Below are positions 63,970 to 64,000 of a DNA stretch of 64,000 nucleotides, piece by piece. Source of the stretch: MGBC163016 sp964518575 (GTDB lineage Bacteria; Actinomycetota; Coriobacteriia; Coriobacteriales; Eggerthellaceae). Position 1 is the stretch's first letter. Each line of letters begins with the position of its first letter. The DNA is taken from the NCBI GenBank assembly GCA_964518575.1, contig CAZFGW010000007.1:10470-74469 (forward strand), read 5' to 3'. Below the pieces are notes generated by a model, which was not told the DNA's origin, did not search any database, and saw only the letters and a list, made by a program, of their open reading frames with translations. The position numbers were made by a program, and so were the translations under genes.

Positions 63970-64000
63970 CTCATATGCCCATCGAGATGTCAATTCATTG

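Overview
The window is a 64 kb stretch of a mid-GC (roughly 50-55% by eye) anaerobic actinobacterial chromosome. The gene content and neighbourhoods (2-oxoacid:ferredoxin oxidoreductase, HTH-cupin regulators beside acyl-CoA synthetases, a membrane pyrophosphatase, DegV, an actinobacterial-looking T-box leader, frequent GTG/TTG starts) suggest class Coriobacteriia, order Eggerthellales. This placement is an inference from style and synteny, and no 16S rRNA is present to confirm it. I see about 54 protein genes, one tRNA, one T-box leader and several hairpins and terminators. There is no CRISPR array, insertion sequence, prophage or rRNA operon.

Layout. 1-3363: ileS (3' end outside the window), divergent from a degV gene. 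3391-5664: a glycosyltransferase and UDP-galactopyranose mutase. 5728-8869: an amino-acid ABC transporter (ATPase, permease with an unusual exported N-terminal domain, lipoprotein receptor). 9049-16571: a catabolic block in which a four-subunit 2-oxoacid:ferredoxin oxidoreductase is flanked on both sides by an HTH-cupin regulator plus AMP-forming acyl-CoA synthetase pair. 16697-21469: rsmB-fmt-def-dnaG, with dgt divergent. 22807-25437: rnhA and a K+-dependent-type membrane pyrophosphatase. 25574-33681: the translation operon rimP-nusA-ylxR-infB-rbfA-nrnA-truB-ribF (read on the minus strand), preceded by a probable attenuator. 33905-40118: gtrA, then serC-serA-leuA, then a HemN/HemW-like radical SAM gene. 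40310-45869: ilvD-ilvB-ilvN-ilvC behind a T-box leader. 45953-50431: purine nucleoside phosphorylase, prmC, prfA, trxB, trxA. 50649-53077: a cation/proton antiporter and a voltage-gated-type K+ channel. 53064-62364: thrS, a membrane zinc-ribbon protein, valS, clpX, clpP, tig and tRNA-Leu(UAG). 62495-63805: an SstT-type Na+/serine-threonine symporter.

How it fits together. The physiology points to amino-acid fermentation: import (ABC transporter, SstT), oxidation of 2-oxoacids with reduction of ferredoxin, and interconversion of acyl-CoA and acid by two AMP-forming synthetases. Pyrophosphate can be used by the membrane pyrophosphatase to pump ions, and the antiporter and K+ channel manage ion gradients. 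The same window also encodes branched-chain and serine biosynthesis, so synthesis and breakdown of related carbon skeletons sit close together.

Most of the window is ordinary core genome and I do not see a clearly new multi-gene system. The observations most worth a second look are the T-box leader of ilvD (its T-box core reads UGAU rather than UGGN, and its aligned specifier reads GGC), the duplicated HTH-cupin/acyl-CoA-synthetase pairs around the oxidoreductase, a Cys/His zinc-type tail on NusA, the exported domain fused to the ABC permease, and a leader with mutually exclusive hairpins ahead of rimP-nusA.
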